Below are positions 14,838 through 15,321 of a DNA stretch of 15,321 bases, piece after piece. The translations under genes and the position numbers were made by a program. The notes beneath the pieces are model-generated. The model saw only the letters and a program-made list of their open reading frames with translations, was not told the DNA's origin and ran no database searches. Numbering within the stretch: position 1 is the first letter of the stretch; each line of letters begins with the position of its first letter. The stretch is from Promethearchaeota archaeon (GTDB taxonomy: Archaea > Asgardarchaeota > Lokiarchaeia > Sigynarchaeales > SOKP01), in NCBI GenBank assembly GCA_019058515.1, contig JAHPYY010000065.1, positions 1 to 15,321 on the forward strand. Direction: 5' to 3'.

Positions 14838-15321
14838 ATGGCTGAAGATTCAACCTCGAAATTTCAAGCTGGGCATACTTTTATTATAGGACTTGCTTTT
14901 TTCTCGAGTGAAATCGCTTAGGCACTCTACAACGCACAAGTACCAGTGTTGTTAGGAGATTATTTAGGGTTATTAGGATTAATTGGACTAATGATGGCGT
15001 TAGACAATATAATAGGATTAATAATCCAACCTATAATGGGTCCCATTTCGGATAATACTAGAACAAAATTGGGAAGAAGGATGCCATATTTAATTGTAGG
15101 GATACCGTTGGGGGCAATATTTTTCGCACTCATTCCTACACAGACATCTTTCTTAATGTTAACTATTTGGATGGTGTTGTTTGGAATGAGTATGGGATTT
15201 TATCGCGCTCAAGCAGTGTCCTTAATGCCAGATTTTGTTCGACCAGAGCATAGAAGCCAAGGAAATGCTATAATTAACTTGATGGGAGGGATTGGAGTTG
15301 CTTTTGGATACGGATTTAGTC
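14838..15321 (+). pseudogene. GPH-type sugar:cation symporter (MFS), with in-frame TAG; runs off the window
   Basis: The start of a glycoside-pentoside-hexuronide type transporter. The visible 161 codons cover about four membrane helices, with the family signature PISDNTRTKLGRRMPY after helix 2 and FYRAQAVSLMPD, a GPH-like loop. The ATG has a good GTGAT ribosome site 6 nt upstream. Codon 28 is TAG (14919-14921), in SSEIA-stop-ALYNAQVPVLL. In relatives this place in helix 1 is normally aromatic, usually Trp, so a TGG to TAG change is the simplest explanation. The frame is otherwise open to the window end, and no good internal start would keep helix 1. It is either a fresh nonsense mutation, a base error, or read-through. 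Because the 3' end lies outside the window, whether the rest is intact is unknown. Confidence 0.8.

Noticed and set aside
1..15321. CRISPR array, tRNA or rRNA genes, insertion sequences
   Set aside because: No regularly spaced repeats, no cloverleaf-like sequence with a T-loop GGTTCRA pattern, and no transposase-like ORF were seen on either strand.

Overview
AT-rich archaeal window, most likely from an Asgard-type (Lokiarchaeia-like) genome. The archaeal call rests on TATA boxes at archaeal spacing (for example 9535-9544 and 11438-11447), on genes mostly lacking a strong Shine-Dalgarno sequence, on U-tracts rather than GC hairpins after genes, and on an archaeal-type DUF89 protein with an N-terminal CxxC. 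The Asgard call is weaker. It rests on a 163-residue longin/roadblock-like protein (13270-13761) of a kind that is abundant in those genomes, next to bacterial-looking metabolic genes. No rRNA, tRNA or other lineage marker is present. Of the 13 genes whose natural stop codon is visible, ten end in TAA, three in TAG and none in TGA.

Layout. (1) 20-4505, minus strand: a corrinoid-dependent methyl-transfer module read in the order DUF2284 metal-binding protein, corrinoid (B12) protein, RACo-type reductive activator, then a frameshifted dienelactone-hydrolase-like gene. No substrate methyltransferase (MttB/MtbB type) lies inside the window. (2) 4847-6306, minus: two SAM-dependent methyltransferases, one anchored by two membrane helices and apparently damaged by an N-terminal frameshift. 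(3) 6563-9903: two divergent 3-hydroxyacyl-CoA-dehydrogenase-family genes, a beta-keto-acid cleavage enzyme (BKACE, DUF849) and a small unrecognised protein. (4) 10044-13121: a divergent pair formed by an MFS transporter and a cytoplasmic sulfatase. (5) 13270-15321: the longin/roadblock-like protein, a DUF89 protein and the start of a GPH-type sugar symporter carrying an in-frame TAG.

How the genes may work together (inference). A hydroxy-acid dehydrogenase plus BKACE is the logic used for 3-hydroxy acids such as L-carnitine: oxidation to the 3-keto acid, then cleavage with acetyl-CoA to acetoacetate and a CoA ester. Carnitine cleavage would lead to glycine betaine, a known methyl donor for MttB-family/corrinoid/RACo systems like the one at 910-4505. 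This link is attractive but unproven, because the key methyltransferase is not visible. The MFS/sulfatase pair looks like uptake and desulfation of a sulfate ester in the cytoplasm.

Three genes are disrupted: a 2-nt slip in an AT repeat, an apparent 1-nt loss near A-runs, and a TGG-to-TAG type change. They are either recent pseudogenes or assembly errors. The TAG also raises, at low probability, a recoding question.
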